A stretch of DNA of 64,000 nt from Rhizophagus prolifer (Eukaryota > Glomeromycota > Glomeromycetes > Glomerales > Glomeraceae), in contig NQWY01024832.1 in the NCBI GenBank assembly GCA_019425655.1, positions 1-64,000 of the forward strand, read 5' to 3'. Made by a program: the position numbers and the translations under genes. Below the pieces are notes generated by a model, which was not told the origin of the DNA, searched no databases, and saw only the letters and a program-made list of their open reading frames with translations. How positions within the stretch are numbered: the first letter of the stretch is position 1; each line of letters starts with the position of its first letter. This document shows, in pieces, positions 44,488 through 53,378 of the stretch.

Positions 44488-47106
44488 ATGAAAATAGAAA
44501 AAATACAAGTTTTAAGAGGTCCCAATATTTGGAGCATTACCCGGAAAAAATTAATTCAGATGCGGCTCAACTTGGAGGAAACAGAGCATCAGCCGACCAA
44601 CAAAATTGAAGGTTTCCGGGAAAGGATAGAGCAATTGTTACCATCATTGTATTCTCACAGATGTTCCGAAGGAACCGAAGGCGGATTTTTCAAACGCGTA
44701 GAAATGGGAACCTGGATGGGACACGTGATTGAGCATATAGCGTTGGAAATCCAGACATTGGCAGGTATGGATGTCGGTTTTGGAAGAACAAGAGAAACCA
44801 AAACACCCGGAACTTACAATGTTGTTTTCAATTATATCGAAGAAAGAGCGGGTGTTTTCGCTGCGGAAGAAGCGGTGAAAATTGCAGAATCTCTTATTGC
44901 AGGAACCGATTATGATATCAATTCTTGTATTCAGACTTTGAAAGAAATCCGAGAAAGAGAACGATTAGGTCCATCTACAGGGAGTATTGTTGAGGAAGCG
45001 GCTTCCAGAAGAATTCCTTGGATTAGATTGGGTAAAAATTCTTTAGTTCAATTGGGTTATGGAATTAATCAGCAACGTTTTCAGGCCACGATTACAGGAA
45101 ACACGAGCAGTATAGCCGTAGATATCGCCTGTAACAAAGAACTTACAAAAAAAATGCTGGAAGATGCGGCAATTCCTGTTCCTTCCGGAGGTCTGGTGAC
45201 AGATGAGGAGGGTTTGCAGGCGGTTATCAGGAAAATAGGTTATCCGTTAGTTCTGAAACCTTTGGATGGTAACCACGGAAAGGGCGCTTCCATCAATGTC
45301 AAAGATTATGAAACGGCTGTTATTGGTTTGGAGCACGCTCAGAAATATTCCAGAAAAGTCATTGTAGAAAAATATATTACAGGTTTTGATTTCCGTGTTT
45401 TGGTCATTAATCATAAAATGGTCGCAGCAGCGAGAAGAGTTCCTGCACACGTTGTAGGCGATGGTGAACTGAATCTTCAGCAACTCATCGATAAAGAAAA
45501 TCTTGACCCAAGAAGAGGTTATGGACATGAAAATGTACTCACAGAAATTGATGTTGATAAAGACACGAATGAACTTCTTGAAAAACTCAATTATACATTA
45601 GAAACTGTTCCACAAAAAGGCGAAATCGTCTATCTGAAATCTACAGCAAATCTTTCCACCGGAGGAACGTCGATCGATGTCACAGATATGATTCACCCGG
45701 AAAATATCCAGATGGCTGAACGTGTTTCCAGAATTATTGGACTAGATGTTTGCGGTATCGATATTATGGCGGAAAATTTAACGCAGCCTTTGAAGGAAAG
45801 TGGTGGCGCCATTTTGGAAGTGAATGCTGCACCTGGATTCAGGATGCATTTGGCTCCAAGTGAAGGTTTACCACGAAACGTGGCGGCTCCTGTTGTTGAT
45901 ATGCTTTATCCACCGGGAAAAGAATTCAGAATTCCGATTATTGCGCTTACAGGAACCAACGGAAAAACTACGACCACGAGATTGTTGGCTCACATCGTTA
46001 AAAACAATGGAAAAAGAGTAGGATTTACCACCTCAGATGGGATTTATATTCAAAATACATTGCTCGAAAAAGGAGATACAACAGGACCAATGTCCGCAGA
46101 ATTTATTCTGAAGGACCCAACTGTAGAATTTGCGGTTCTGGAAACAGCCAGAGGTGGAATTCTTCGCTCTGGATTAGGATTTGGAACTTGCGATATTGGG
46201 GTTTTGACCAATATTAAAGAAGACCATTTAGGCATAAGTGATATACATAATCTGAAAGATTTAACAAGAGTGAAGCGGGTTGTTCTGGACAGTGTCAAAA
46301 AGGATGGCTGGTGTGTTCTGAATGCAGATGACGAATATTCTATGCGATTGGCGGATGATCTACGAGCAAAAGTAGCATTGTTCAGTCTGGATGAAAATAA
46401 TCCCCATATCAAAAAATTTGCAAAAGAAGGTAAAATTACCTGCGTTTACGAAGAAGGTTTTGTAACCATCAAAAAAGGCGAATGGAAAATCCGAATCGAG
46501 AGAGTTAAGAATATTCCAATCACAATGGAAGGGAAAGCGAAGTTTATGATTGCGAATGTTTTAGCTGCGTCATTAGCCGCTTACGTTTACGGTTTCGAAA
46601 TCCCGAATATTGCTTTAGCTCTGACTACATTCATTCCAAGTGCTCAGTTAACACCTGGAAGACTGAATGTCTTCAAATTCAAAAACTTCAAGGTAATGAT
46701 TGACTTTGCACACAATCCCGCTGGTTATGAAGCGATTGAAGATTATCTTAAGAATATCGAATCCAACAAAAAAATCGGAATTATTTCCGGAGTGGGAGAC
46801 AGACGTGATAAAGATATCAGAGAATGCGGTAAAATTGCAGCAAGGATGTTTGACCACATCATTATCAGAAATGAGAAACATCTGCGCGGAAGAACCGAAG
46901 ACGAAATCAACGGATTGATTATAGAAGGTATCCAAAGTATTGATAAAAATGTAAGCTATGAGATTATCCCGAAAGAAATCGATGCTTTGAAACATGCGAT
47001 GAGCTTAGCGGAAGAAGGAACCTTTATAACTGCGTTAAGTGATGTTATTAATAACGCCATCGAGATTGTTCAGGAATATCAGGCAAAAGAATTACAGGAC
47101 GAATAA
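44488..47106 (+). CDS. cphA: Cyanophycin synthetase
   Basis: An 872-residue two-engine ligase that builds multi-L-arginyl-poly-L-aspartate from Asp, Arg and ATP. Order: an N-terminal domain (LRGPNIWSITRKKLIQMRL), an ATP-grasp domain at about 215-470 that adds aspartate (PLVLKPLDGNHGKG), and a Mur-ligase-like domain from about 480 that adds arginine (LTGTNGKTTTTRLLAH, ILRSGLGFGTCDIGVLTN, DFAHNPAGY). The length is standard. cphB and an isoaspartyl peptidase sit divergently next to it, so synthesis and breakdown are encoded together. A terminator follows. Confidence 0.97.
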   Translation: MKIEKIQVLRGPNIWSITRKKLIQMRLNLEETEHQPTNKIEGFRERIEQLLPSLYSHRCSEGTEGGFFKRVEMGTWMGHVIEHIALEIQTLAGMDVGFGRTRETKTPGTYNVVFNYIEERAGVFAAEEAVKIAESLIAGTDYDINSCIQTLKEIRERERLGPSTGSIVEEAASRRIPWIRLGKNSLVQLGYGINQQRFQATITGNTSSIAVDIACNKELTKKMLEDAAIPVPSGGLVTDEEGLQAVIRKIGYPLVLKPLDGNHGKGASINVKDYETAVIGLEHAQKYSRKVIVEKYITGFDFRVLVINHKMVAAARRVPAHVVGDGELNLQQLIDKENLDPRRGYGHENVLTEIDVDKDTNELLEKLNYTLETVPQKGEIVYLKSTANLSTGGTSIDVTDMIHPENIQMAERVSRIIGLDVCGIDIMAENLTQPLKESGGAILEVNAAPGFRMHLAPSEGLPRNVAAPVVDMLYPPGKEFRIPIIALTGTNGKTTTTRLLAHIVKNNGKRVGFTTSDGIYIQNTLLEKGDTTGPMSAEFILKDPTVEFAVLETARGGILRSGLGFGTCDIGVLTNIKEDHLGISDIHNLKDLTRVKRVVLDSVKKDGWCVLNADDEYSMRLADDLRAKVALFSLDENNPHIKKFAKEGKITCVYEEGFVTIKKGEWKIRIERVKNIPITMEGKAKFMIANVLAASLAAYVYGFEIPNIALALTTFIPSAQLTPGRLNVFKFKNFKVMIDFAHNPAGYEAIEDYLKNIESNKKIGIISGVGDRRDKDIRECGKIAARMFDHIIIRNEKHLRGRTEDEINGLIIEGIQSIDKNVSYEIIPKEIDALKHAMSLAEEGTFITALSDVINNAIEIVQEYQAKELQDE

Positions 47107-47118
47107 ATTGAGATAAAT

Positions 47119-47146
47119 TAAAACCGCCAGACCTGGCGGTTTTTGT
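47119..47146 (+). terminator. cphA terminator
   Basis: AAACCGCCAG and CTGGCGGTTT form a perfect stem, followed by TTG and an AT-rich tail. It may also serve the convergent methyltransferase gene. Confidence 0.75.
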
Positions 47147-47165
47147 ATTATAAAGGAATACCTTG

Positions 47166-47978
47166 TCAATTAGATACCTGATTCTTCGTGGCAACCACGG
47201 AATACACCATTGGGATTTTATCTCCCAAATGTTCGATCCTGAACTTTTTAGGTTCGAATTCTATGGTTTTATTGAAGCAGTTGTAAGACGAATAATCGTA
47301 TTCATCCAGAGAATTTATTTCGAGACCGTTTTGTATTAAACTATTGATAACTTCACTTAGACCATGATTCCATGTTACATATTCCTGGGTGATATCAGCT
47401 GTTTTATCAGCATAAGTTCCGCTTTCTGTTTCTATGATTGCTCCGGAATTAAAATAGCGGTAAAAGACCTTTTCAAAATCGTTATCAAACATCCAGACCA
47501 CGGGGTGAAATTCCACAAAAACAAATTTTCCTCCCGGTTTTAGAAATCTCGCAATCACTTTTGCCCATCGGTCCAGATCCGGAAGCCAGCCAATCGTTCC
47601 ATAACTTGTATAAACAATATCGAATTGCTGATGTAGATGATTGGGAAGGTCGTAAACATCGGAACAAATGAATTTTGTGTTGATATTAGCATCTTTAGCA
47701 ATCTGTTTGGCACTTTCGATGGCTTTATCAGATAGATCAATACCTGTTGCATCTGCTCCAAGACGAGCCAGTGATATTGTGTCCTGGCCAAAATGGCATT
47801 GGAGATGCAGGACTGATTTTCCTTTGATATCACCCAACAGGTCGAGTTCTATGCTGTTCAACGAAGTGTTGCCTTTCAGAAATCCGTCAAGGTCGTAGAA
47901 ATCGGATGTGAGGTGAGTATCTGTTCTATTGTTCCAGGATTGACGGTTGATTTCCAAATAATCGTTCTCTTTACTCAT
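47166..47978 (-). CDS. Class I SAM-dependent methyltransferase
   Basis: A 270-residue Rossmann-fold methyltransferase. Motif I is SVLHLQCHFGQDTISLARLG, motif II is ATGIDLSDKAIESA, then the acidic FICSDVYDLP and the post-motif FLKPGGKFVFVEFHPVVWM. Small-molecule or ubiquinone-type methylases look like this; substrate unknown. The frame continues to 48050, but the ATG at 47978 (MSKENDYLEINRQSWN) is the typical start. Divergent from the ClC gene. Confidence 0.87.
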   Translation of the reverse strand: MSKENDYLEINRQSWNNRTDTHLTSDFYDLDGFLKGNTSLNSIELDLLGDIKGKSVLHLQCHFGQDTISLARLGADATGIDLSDKAIESAKQIAKDANINTKFICSDVYDLPNHLHQQFDIVYTSYGTIGWLPDLDRWAKVIARFLKPGGKFVFVEFHPVVWMFDNDFEKVFYRYFNSGAIIETESGTYADKTADITQEYVTWNHGLSEVINSLIQNGLEINSLDEYDYSSYNCFNKTIEFEPKKFRIEHLGDKIPMVYSVVATKNQVSN

Positions 47979-48084
47979 AATTATACTGAATAGTTGCTTT
48001 TCCAAATATCCGAAAATCTTTATCATTATGAAAAATGATTTCCAGATCAATAAAAGTGTATGTTCATACTCTCTTTTGATTTGG

Positions 48085-48092
48085 TATATTTG
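48085..48092 (+). promoter_or_regulatory. -7 element of the ClC gene
   Basis: TATATTTG, 16 nt before the GTG at 48109. If used, the ATG at 48028 could not be the start. Confidence 0.35.
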
Positions 48093-48108
48093 TATTCAAA
48101 TTCACAGC

Positions 48109-49953
48109 GTGAAGTTCCAAAATAAGAAAAAATATCTTAGCTTTTTAAAATTCAAAAAAGATTTCCAACAGTTTGGACTGGAGAAAGCACGCAGCTATGA
48201 ACTGATTCTTCATTGGCTAAATAGCAGGTTAAGCAGAAATCAGTTTCTTCTTCTTTCAGGTATTTTAGTAGGGCTTACTGCCGGTTTGGCTGGTGTGATC
48301 CTGAAAACTTTGGTTCACAATATTCATTATTTTATCACGCACAAAGTTCACTTCGAGTATCAGATTTTATTCTACATCGTTTTTCCGTTTTTAGGGATTG
48401 TGTTAACGACAATTACCGTCCAGACTTTATTTAAGGGACAGGATAAAAAAGGCATTGGTGTGATTTTGTATGAGATTGCCCAGAACTCAAGTATCGTTTC
48501 GTCGGTTAAGATGTATTCCCAGATTGTGCAGAGTGCGATTACTGTCGGATTAGGAGGTTCTGCCGGTCTGGAAAGTCCGATTGCTGTGACCGGAGCCGCT
48601 ATTGGTTCCAATTATGCCCAGACTTATAGATTGAGTTATAAAGAAAGAACTTTGTTGTTGGCGGCAGGCGCTAGTGCTGGGATTGCATCAGCGTTTAATG
48701 CACCGATTGCCGGGATTATGTTTGCCTTTGAGATTCTGCTGACGGGCGTTGTGTTTACCGACTTTATTCCTCTGGTTGTGGCTGCGGTTTGCGGTAGTTT
48801 GTTATCCAGGATATTACTGCAGGAAGACGTTCTGTTCAGGTTTTATACAAGAGAAGCTTTCAATTACAAAAACGTTCCTTATTATCTTATTTTGGGAGTT
48901 GTCACAGGTCTGTATGCAAGGTATTTTGTATTGATGTCTCAGAAGGTTGAACATTTTATTCATCAACTGAAGATGTCACCGTTGAGAAGAGCAATGTTTG
49001 GTGGTGCTGTTTTATCTCTGCTTTGTGTATTATTTCCGCCATTATTTGGAGAAGGTTATGACACTATCAAGGCTTTTACCAGTGGTGATACTCTTTTGAT
49101 TATTGAGAACAGCCTGTTCAGATATTTTGAAGTCAAAAGCTGGACGGTGATTATTTTCCTGATCCTGGTACTGGTTCTGAAAGCCTTTGCCACTCCTTTT
49201 ACAATTTTCAGTGGAGGAAATGGAGGAAACTTCGCACCATCTTTGTTTGCTGGAGGAACTGCTGGTTTTTTGTTTGCAGTAGTTTGTCAGCAGATTGGTT
49301 TTAAAGAAGTGCCGGTTACCAATTTGGTTTTAGTGGGAATGGCTGGTGCAATGAGCGGAATTCTATATGCGCCGCTTACGGCAATTTTCCTGATCGCTGA
49401 ATCCAGTTTTGGTTATGATCTCTTTATTCCGTTGATGATTGTGTCAGTAATTTCATACCTGATAGCAAAAAGTTTCTCGCCGATTTCTCCGGAACTGAAA
49501 TCACTGGCTGATCAGGGGAAAATCTTTACAAGCAAGCATGACAATAATCTTTTATTTTCCCTGAATACCAAAGATTATATCGATTTCCAGTCTCAGGTCA
49601 TTAATGAGAATGCTTCTGTCACAGAGTTATTTGATATGATAAAAAATGGGAACAAAAATTCTTTTGCTGTCGTCGATCACGCGAACAAACTGAAAGGTAT
49701 TCTTGATATGGATGATGTCCGTCCTTATCTTTTTAGCGATGACATTGATAAGCTTTCACTTAGTAAAATGATGAAGGCGCCGCCTGCGGTAATCTTTCAA
49801 GATCATAAAGCACCTGAAATTTTACAGACTTTTGACGAAACCGGTTATTGGTATCTGCCTGTTGTAGATCATGATAACCGTTTCATTGGATTCATATCAA
49901 AATCGTCTATATTGACAGATTACAGACAGTTACTCAAATTGTATTCTGAATAA
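48109..49953 (+). CDS. ClC-family chloride channel/antiporter with CBS domains
   Basis: About 614 residues. The membrane part has ClC signatures: GLGGSAGLESPIAVTGAAIG (selectivity region, GxxGPE variant), ASAGIASAFNAPIAGIMFAFEILL, and FSGGNGGNFAPSLFAGG. Two CBS domains follow at the C-terminus (from about residue 490: INENASVTELFDMI, KAPPAVIFQDHKAPEILQ). It moves chloride or similar anions across the inner membrane. I prefer the GTG at 48109 because of the -7 box upstream; the ATG at 48028 would add 27 residues. Confidence 0.92.
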   Translation: MKFQNKKKYLSFLKFKKDFQQFGLEKARSYELILHWLNSRLSRNQFLLLSGILVGLTAGLAGVILKTLVHNIHYFITHKVHFEYQILFYIVFPFLGIVLTTITVQTLFKGQDKKGIGVILYEIAQNSSIVSSVKMYSQIVQSAITVGLGGSAGLESPIAVTGAAIGSNYAQTYRLSYKERTLLLAAGASAGIASAFNAPIAGIMFAFEILLTGVVFTDFIPLVVAAVCGSLLSRILLQEDVLFRFYTREAFNYKNVPYYLILGVVTGLYARYFVLMSQKVEHFIHQLKMSPLRRAMFGGAVLSLLCVLFPPLFGEGYDTIKAFTSGDTLLIIENSLFRYFEVKSWTVIIFLILVLVLKAFATPFTIFSGGNGGNFAPSLFAGGTAGFLFAVVCQQIGFKEVPVTNLVLVGMAGAMSGILYAPLTAIFLIAESSFGYDLFIPLMIVSVISYLIAKSFSPISPELKSLADQGKIFTSKHDNNLLFSLNTKDYIDFQSQVINENASVTELFDMIKNGNKNSFAVVDHANKLKGILDMDDVRPYLFSDDIDKLSLSKMMKAPPAVIFQDHKAPEILQTFDETGYWYLPVVDHDNRFIGFISKSSILTDYRQLLKLYSE

Positions 49954-49978
49954 AGATAAAATCACAAATTACAGGATC

Positions 49979-50788
49979 TTAAATATTTCCGATCACGAAC
50001 ATATTTTCCATCGTAGGAACCGGACTTCCGCCTCGCTTTTCCAATGTGATGGCGAATGCCTGTGCATTTGGAATGTTAGATAAGACGATTTTGCTGTCTT
50101 TATCTTCAGAGTACATCCCTGCACTTACAGGTTTCCCGTCTGAGATTGCCCAGAGCTGATATTCCATTCCTTCAGGAGCTTTCGGAAGATGTTCAGCATT
50201 CAGGTAAACATCTTTTGTTTTTTTATCCCAGAAAACAATCGCTTTGGAATCCGGATGTTTTTCTACACCTTTCAGGGAGACCATCAGCATATCGGGGTTG
50301 GAGAACATCTCCATTTTCTGACTCAGTTTTTGGATAGCAAGACTCTGACTTTCTTTTTCGGTCTGGAGTTTTGCAATCTCCTGTTTTGTTTTGGATTGAT
50401 CGTTCATCCAGAACGCATTTCCTGCGAGGCTAAGCAATAGAAGAATAGATGCCGCAGCAGAAAGCAATTTCCAGTTGCTGTTTCCCTGTATTCTTATTTC
50501 TTCCTGAGGTTTTGCTGCTGGAATATCAACAGAAGCCATAGGTTGTACATTGTCAACAAGCTGTTCCTGCTGAATTTTGTTCCAGATCTTAGACTTCAGA
50601 TCACTTGGAGGTGTCACAGCCTGAGCAGTGGCCATATCTTCCAAAGTTTTTTGTGCCTCTTCAAAAGCTGCTCTTACATCAGCATTGTTCTTCATTACAC
50701 ACTCCAAAATACCTGCTTCTTCGGGAGAAGCAAGACCTAGAATATAAGATTCTATGATTCCGGATGATATGTATTCTTGTGTGTTCAA
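49979..50788 (-). CDS. Anti-sigma factor (RskA/anti-sigma-K type)
   Basis: A 269-residue inner-membrane protein. The N-terminal cytoplasmic part (NTQEYISSGIIESYILGLASPEE) is a zinc-less anti-sigma domain. One helix (LLSAAASILLLLSLAGNAFWM, about 106-126) is followed by a coiled-coil-like stretch and a C-terminal RskA domain (VYLNAEHLPKAPEGMEYQLW, FAITLEKRGGSP). It would hold the ECF sigma encoded just upstream. The start is TTG, one base after the sigma gene's TAA, so the two are translationally coupled. Confidence 0.9.
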   Translation of the reverse strand: MNTQEYISSGIIESYILGLASPEEAGILECVMKNNADVRAAFEEAQKTLEDMATAQAVTPPSDLKSKIWNKIQQEQLVDNVQPMASVDIPAAKPQEEIRIQGNSNWKLLSAAASILLLLSLAGNAFWMNDQSKTKQEIAKLQTEKESQSLAIQKLSQKMEMFSNPDMLMVSLKGVEKHPDSKAIVFWDKKTKDVYLNAEHLPKAPEGMEYQLWAISDGKPVSAGMYSEDKDSKIVLSNIPNAQAFAITLEKRGGSPVPTMENMFVIGNI

Positions 50789-50789
50789 T

Positions 50790-51299
50790 TTATTGATAAT
50801 CTTTTAGCAAATCCTTTAATTTCATTAATGCATTACGCATTTTGGTTTTTACGGTTCCCAGCGGGATCTTCAGTTTTTCGGATATTTCATTTTGGGTAAA
50901 TCCCTGATAATATGCCATATTTATAAGTTCCTGCTTATCAGCTTCCAGGCTTTCCAGAACATTTTTCAGTCCAATAAAGTCAGACTCTTCATTGGTTGTT
51001 GAAAGTTCTGCAGTGTTATATACGAAATCCGGGAGCGGTTGGTTTTTGAGTTCGTTCTGGAATCCTTTCGATTTCAGATAATCAATGGCTGTATTCCTTG
51101 CGATATTGATCATCCATGTATAAAATCTGCCTTTTGAAACATCGTATTGATGGATAGAATTCCAGATTTTGACAAAGACATCCTGGATGACATCTTCAGT
51201 ATATTCTTTGGAGCAGACTATCCGTAGGATAACACCATAAAGTGCACCAGAATAGTTGTCATACAGATGATGAAAACCGTTTTCGTCCTTATTTTTCAA
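50790..51299 (-). CDS. ECF-type RNA polymerase sigma factor (SigK-like)
   Basis: Sigma-70 family protein with only regions 2 and 4. Region 2 is YTEDVIQDVFVKIWNSIHQYD and GRFYTWMINIARNTAIDYLKSK; region 4 is INMAYYQGFTQNEISEKLKIPLGTVKTKM. The given start is a TTG at 51299. Upstream, the same frame still encodes family-like sequence (KYSEEQLIVLLKNKDENGF) back to a stop at 51345-51347, with no ATG, GTG or TTG; an ATT at 51338 or 51341 may be the real start. It pairs with the anti-sigma gene downstream. Confidence 0.92.
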   Translation of the reverse strand: MKNKDENGFHHLYDNYSGALYGVILRIVCSKEYTEDVIQDVFVKIWNSIHQYDVSKGRFYTWMINIARNTAIDYLKSKGFQNELKNQPLPDFVYNTAELSTTNEESDFIGLKNVLESLEADKQELINMAYYQGFTQNEISEKLKIPLGTVKTKMRNALMKLKDLLKDYQ

Positions 51300-51449
51300 T
51301 AGAACGATAAGCTGCTCTTCAGAATATTTAGTTTTAATAATTGATTATTTTTCATTCCAAATGTAATAAAATAAAATATACCACAGACAAAATCCAAAGA
51401 ATCTTTTATTCCGTAAATGATATTAAGTAATCATTCAACATTTATTAAA

Positions 51450-51965
51450 ATGAAAAATTTAATATCACACAGGACTTTCAAGGTTATTTTTATTCTGATT
51501 TCAATTAACGCTTTCTCACAATCCGGGAATTTCAAAATCAAAAACCCATATTATTCCAGAACTGATACAAAACCATTAAAGGTGAGCAATGCCGAATGGA
51601 AAAAAATCCTGAAGCCGGAACTCTATCAGGTGGCAAGAGAAGCTGCTACGGAAACTGCTTTCACGGGAAAATATTATGAGTTCGATGAAAAAGGCACTTA
51701 TTACTGCGCAGTCTGCGGCAATGCTTTATTCCTTTCAACCTCCAAGTTTGCAACCACTTGCGGCTGGCCTTCTTTTTATCAGCCTGTGCGCAAAAACAGC
51801 GTCAGATATAAGAAAGATACATTTTACAATATGGAAAGAACAGAGGTGCTTTGTGGAAGATGTGACTCTCATCTTGGACACATCTTCGATGACGGACCAA
51901 AACCTACAGGAAAACGCTTTTGTATGAACTCGGTTTGTCTTGATTTTATTCCTGATAAAAAATAA
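51450..51965 (+). CDS. msrB: Exported peptide-methionine (R)-S-oxide reductase
   Basis: A 171-residue MsrB with an N-terminal signal segment ([15 protein letters not shown]). It reduces methionine-R-sulfoxide in oxidised proteins. Zinc cysteines are in YYCAVCG and [11 protein letters not shown]; the catalytic cysteine is in RFCMNS, and TTCGWPSF is conserved. Export suggests repair of envelope proteins, fitting the neighbouring stress genes. The frame is open to an ATG at 51417, but the signal peptide begins at 51450. Confidence 0.92.
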   Translation: MKNLISHRTFKVIFILISINAFSQSGNFKIKNPYYSRTDTKPLKVSNAEWKKILKPELYQVAREAATETAFTGKYYEFDEKGTYYCAVCGNALFLSTSKFATTCGWPSFYQPVRKNSVRYKKDTFYNMERTEVLCGRCDSHLGHIFDDGPKPTGKRFCMNSVCLDFIPDKK

Positions 51966-51990
51966 ATGGCTGATTTATAATTGTTCTGAA

Positions 51991-52560
51991 ATGAATTCAA
52001 GATCAAAAATCACAGTATTAAGTATCCTGGCATTATCATTCGCTTTTAGCGGAAATATGTCTGGACAGTCAATGAAGGAAAAAACGGTAATGGTTGGCGG
52101 TGCTGCCATGTACCCTTCAAAAAATATAATACAAAACGCAGTTAATTCTAAAGACCACAAGACTTTGGTTGCTGCTGTAAAAGCTGCGGGTCTGGTAGAG
52201 ACATTGGAAGGCAAAGGACCATTCACGGTTCTTGCACCAACCGATGAGGCTTTTGCAAAACTTCCTAAAGGAACGGTAGAAAATCTGGTGAAACCTGAAA
52301 ATAAGGAGACACTGACAAAGATTTTAACTTACCATTTTCTTGCAGGAAAGTATAATGCAAAACAAATCTGGGCTGCAGTGAAAGCTGGCAACGGAAAGGC
52401 TATGATGAAAACAGTAGAAGGCGAAGATGTTACTTTTTGGACAAAAGGTAACGATCTGTATGTGAGAGATGCCAAAGGAACGGATGCAAAAGTAACGATT
52501 GCTGACGTAAACCAGTCCAATGGTGTTATTCACGTGATTGATACAGTATTAATGCCATAA
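51991..52560 (+). CDS. Exported fasciclin-domain protein
   Basis: A 189-residue protein with a signal peptide ([20 protein letters not shown]) and one FAS1 domain ([67 protein letters not shown]). FAS1 proteins take part in adhesion; bacterial versions are often induced with ECF-sigma stress genes. ATG at 51991 gives the signal peptide; the longer frame from 51940 overlaps msrB. A strong terminator follows. Confidence 0.93.
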   Translation: MNSRSKITVLSILALSFAFSGNMSGQSMKEKTVMVGGAAMYPSKNIIQNAVNSKDHKTLVAAVKAAGLVETLEGKGPFTVLAPTDEAFAKLPKGTVENLVKPENKETLTKILTYHFLAGKYNAKQIWAAVKAGNGKAMMKTVEGEDVTFWTKGNDLYVRDAKGTDAKVTIADVNQSNGVIHVIDTVLMP

Positions 52561-52572
52561 GTAGTTGATAAG

Positions 52573-52602
52573 GCAGCATAAATTTTTTATGCTGCTTTTT
52601 TT
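52573..52602 (+). terminator. Terminator after the fasciclin gene
   Basis: GCAGCATAAA and TTTATGCTGC form a perfect 10-bp stem with loop TTT, followed by seven T. Confidence 0.9.
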
Positions 52603-52640
52603 GAATTTTAAAAAATAAACCAAATACTAAAAATAATATT

Positions 52641-53351
52641 ATGAAAAAAACAATCAGTGTATCCAATCAGGGTGCAACCCTGGATACAGGCAGAAGAAAC
52701 TTTTTGAAGCTAAGTGGGGTAGGATTGGCAATGGCTGGTCTTGCGCTCGTAGGATGTAACGATGATGATATGATGATTGGTGGTAATGACAATATTTTTG
52801 ATCTTGGAAAAGGAGATGTTGGTGTCCTCAATTATGCATATGCGCTGGAGCAGCTGGAAGCGGATTTTTATACCAAAGTGGTTAATAACTTCTACTCCGG
52901 AATTTCCAGTGCGGAAAGAGAAATTTTTACAGACCTGTATCATCACGAGGTGATCCACAGGGATTTTTTCAAGGCTGCCATCAGCGGTGCAACATCCAAT
53001 GTGTTACCGACTTTGGAATTTCAGTATCCTAATGTGAACTTCAATGACAGGAACTCTGTGCTGGCAACCGCAAAGGCGCTGGAAGATACAGGTGTTGCAG
53101 CTTACAACGGCGCAGGCAGGTATATTACGAATCAGGATTATCTGGTTATTGCCGGTAAGATTGTTTCTGTGGAAGCAAGACATGCATCAGCGATCAGGAA
53201 TCTCATCAATCCGGGATCTGCTGATTTTTCAGGCGATGATGTGATAGATGCCAACGGATTGGATCTGGCAAAAGAGCCTAAGGATATTGTCATGGCAGCA
53301 GGTGGATTTATCAAAACGCCATTCACATGGAAAGAAAGAAACATCGGTTAA
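52641..53351 (+). CDS. Tat-exported ferritin-like lipoprotein
   Basis: A 236-residue ferritin-like (DUF4439/Dps-like) four-helix protein. The N-terminus is a twin-arginine signal (GRRNFLKLSGVGLAMAGLALVGC) with Arg18-Arg19 and a lipobox cysteine at 39, so it is exported folded and lipidated. The body has ALEQLEADFYTKVV, REIFTDLYHHEVIHRDFFKAA and SVEARHASAIRNLI, whose Glu/His pattern resembles a di-iron site. Export by Tat fits a metal-loaded protein. Its partner gene follows after 27 nt. Confidence 0.88.
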   Translation: MKKTISVSNQGATLDTGRRNFLKLSGVGLAMAGLALVGCNDDDMMIGGNDNIFDLGKGDVGVLNYAYALEQLEADFYTKVVNNFYSGISSAEREIFTDLYHHEVIHRDFFKAAISGATSNVLPTLEFQYPNVNFNDRNSVLATAKALEDTGVAAYNGAGRYITNQDYLVIAGKIVSVEARHASAIRNLINPGSADFSGDDVIDANGLDLAKEPKDIVMAAGGFIKTPFTWKERNIG

Positions 53352-53378
53352 TTATTCATCTTTTTAAAATCAATTATT

